Source: Candidatus Sulfopaludibacter sp. SbA3
GTDB lineage: Bacteria > Acidobacteriota > Terriglobia > Bryobacterales > Bryobacteraceae
NCBI GenBank assembly: GCA_945861255.1
Contig: CAMAUG010000245.1
Location: forward strand, 1 to 6,024
DNA: 6,024 nucleotides
Direction: 5' to 3'
The notes beneath the pieces were generated by a model. It was not told the DNA's origin. It searched no databases and saw only the letters and a program-made list of their open reading frames with translations. The position numbers and the translations under genes are program-made. Shown piece after piece: positions 1 through 6,024 of the stretch. Positions within the stretch are counted from its first letter, which is position 1. Each line of letters begins with the position of its first letter.

Positions 1-1
1 C

Positions 2-1225
<1,224 letters not shown>

Positions 1226-1285
1226 TGCCGCGAATGCACGACCACGGAATACCAGAATAGACGCACAACGAACAGGAGCCTAAAC
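1226..1285 (+). promoter_or_regulatory. rpoB-rpoC intercistronic gap with rpoC ribosome binding site
   Basis: This 60-bp spacer separates the rpoB stop from the rpoC ATG. It contains AGGAG at 1274-1278, seven bases before the ATG at 1286, which is a good Shine-Dalgarno and settles the rpoC start. I see no hairpin with a U-tract and no convincing -35/-10 pair, so rpoC is most likely read from the same transcript as rpoB. Confidence 0.85.
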
Positions 1286-5499
<4,214 letters not shown>

Positions 5500-5512
<13 letters not shown>

Positions 5513-5542
5513 GAGGCTGTTTGTGCTGGCGGAACAAAGAGG
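5500..5542. repeat. imperfect direct repeat at the rpoC 3' end
   Basis: GCTGGCGGAA at 5500-5509, the last codons of rpoC, recurs exactly at 5525-5534. Each copy is followed by a similar string: TAAGAGG after the first and CAAAGAGG after the second. The offset is 25 bases. It looks like a small local duplication of the end of rpoC, with the stop-codon position changed in the second copy. The second copy supplies the left edge of the terminator stem. Confidence 0.45.
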
Positions 5543-5571
5543 GCGGCGGCACGGATCCGCCGCCCTCTTTG
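5535..5571 (+). terminator. Rho-independent-type terminator after rpoC
   Basis: A perfect 15-bp stem (5535-5549 pairing with 5557-5571) encloses a 7-base loop (5550-5556). The core is GGGCGGCGG/CCGCCGCCC, with AAAGA on the left and TCTTT on the right. It begins 22 bases after the rpoC stop, the expected place for the end of the operon. The U-run is short (CTCTTT, partly inside the stem) and is followed by GCG, so termination may rely mostly on the very stable stem. The arms are symmetric, so it could act on both strands. It is the strongest hairpin noticed in the window. Confidence 0.8.
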
Positions 5572-5659
5572 CGTCCGATGGACCGGCGCTTTGATCGTGC
5601 CGGTCAACTCGTTTCGCGAATTGCCTGCGGCGTTCGGCTTCGCCGGTCGTTGGCTGAAT
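5572..5659. other. spacer between the rpoC terminator and the exported-protein gene
   Basis: This short GC-rich spacer contains the 5581-5605 inverted repeat and a weaker 5-bp hairpin (CGGCG 5628-5632 with CGCCG 5641-5645). I could not find a convincing -35/-10 pair or a Shine-Dalgarno for the downstream gene, so its promoter is not identified. It may use a lineage-specific promoter or be read by leak through the terminator. Confidence 0.4.
5581..5605. repeat. second inverted repeat downstream of rpoC
   Basis: GACCGGC at 5581-5587 and GCCGGTC at 5599-5605 are perfect inverted copies. The stem can extend inward by a G-U and a C-G pair to 9 bp with a 7-base loop. There is no U-run after it. 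It lies 10 bases beyond the terminator hairpin and could be an auxiliary hairpin or a protein-binding palindrome. It could also be chance in GC-rich DNA. Confidence 0.4.
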
Positions 5660-6024
5660 ATGCGAATCCTTGGGTTCCTGATCGTCTTTCGCGCCTTGGC
5701 CTGCGCCCAGGTGAACCATCAACAGCCAAACCACCAGGCGGGCTGGCCCTGCACGGGTAAAGAGCGTTCCTTCGATCCTACCTATGCGAAGATCGCTGAG
5801 GCCACCGGTGGCCACCTATTCCTCTTCGACAAGTCCGAAGTGGATGGCATGTCGGCGATGGTTACCGGCGACATGAAGCACAAAGAAACCGTCGTGCGGG
5901 CGGCAGGCAGGATCGATTCCTTCGTGGATATCCCGATCCCCGTGGATTCCAGCGTCGAGAGCCTTTTCGTAGTGGCTTCACTGCAGTGCATGCAGACCAT
6001 GTACCTTTACGATCCGCAGCGCAC
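5660..6024 (+). CDS. exported protein of unknown function, hemicentin/VWA-adjacent-like N-terminal part, 3' end cut by the window
   Basis: A reading frame from ATG 5660 runs open to the right edge (121 complete codons). The N-terminus MRILGFLIVFRALACAQ looks like a short signal peptide with likely cleavage after ACA at residue 16, though Arg11 in the hydrophobic stretch is unusual. The mature part reads FDPTYAKIAEATGGHLFLFD at 39-58, then FVDIPIPVDSSVESLFVVAS at 88-107, ending LYDPQR. This order resembles the segment of hemicentin-type proteins where the end of the von Willebrand A fold (helix plus TGG.LF.LD) leads into a beta-rich part. The body of the VWA domain, with its metal-binding DxSxS motif, is absent upstream. 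Cys31 and Cys110 could form a disulfide if exported. No good Shine-Dalgarno precedes 5660. The same frame is open back to the rpoC stop, so a start at GTG 5597 or TTG 5621 cannot be excluded, but ATG 5660 places the signal peptide at the N-terminus. The reading frame is convincing; the family link is from memory and tentative. Confidence 0.65.
   Translation, partial: MRILGFLIVFRALACAQVNHQQPNHQAGWPCTGKERSFDPTYAKIAEATGGHLFLFDKSEVDGMSAMVTGDMKHKETVVRAAGRIDSFVDIPIPVDSSVESLFVVASLQCMQTMYLYDPQR

Noticed and set aside
5591..5661. Possible sigma-70-type promoter (TTGATC at 5591 or TTGCCT at 5621 with GAATAT near 5656)
   Set aside because: Spacings are far from 16-18 bases, and the -10-like string overlaps the ATG.
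5657..5713. Lipoprotein signal on the exported protein (ALAC at residues 12-15)
   Set aside because: Position -3 is Ala and -2 is Leu, a poor lipobox. Cleavage by signal peptidase I after ACA fits better.
5521..5760. Plus-strand open frame of 79 codons after rpoC
   Set aside because: It begins inside the direct repeat, runs through the terminator hairpin, and overlaps the exported-protein gene in another frame. The product is Arg/Pro/Gly-rich and looks like no known protein.
5782..6000. Minus-strand open frame of 72 codons at the right edge
   Set aside because: It is antisense to the exported-protein frame, which has a signal peptide and a recognisable motif order; the antisense product has neither.

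Overview
This is an ordinary bacterial chromosome segment dominated by the end of the RNA polymerase operon. It holds the 3' part of rpoB (2-1225), a complete rpoC (1286-5512), a strong hairpin terminator just after rpoC, and the first 121 codons of an exported-protein gene (from about 5660) that runs off the right edge. All genes are on the + strand. No RNA genes, mobile elements, CRISPR arrays or phage genes were seen.

The DNA is GC-rich with regular codon use. The RpoC N-terminus (MYRSSPY..., then a very conserved stretch up to the first zinc finger), the short SLCLDVEL-type C-terminus of RpoB, and the insertion in the RpoC trigger loop recall Acidobacteriota, possibly the Bryobacterales/Solibacter side. 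This assignment comes from remembered sequence likeness, not from a search, and is moderately confident at phylum level. The trigger-loop insertion at least argues for a Gram-negative-type lineage rather than Firmicutes or Actinobacteria.

Layout: rpoB and rpoC encode the beta and beta-prime subunits, which together form the catalytic core of RNA polymerase. They are 60 bp apart with a clear Shine-Dalgarno before rpoC, so they are very probably co-transcribed. The rpoC stop is followed within 25 bp by a perfect 15-bp stem, a second 9-bp hairpin and a weaker third one, which probably end the operon. No tRNA, rpsL or other ribosomal gene follows directly.

The last gene has a probable signal peptide. 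Its mature part resembles the end of the von Willebrand A domain and the adjoining region of hemicentin-like proteins, without the body of the VWA domain. It is the only part of the window that is not textbook housekeeping, and its function is unknown. No previously undescribed system can be supported from this window; the findings are small observations for checking.
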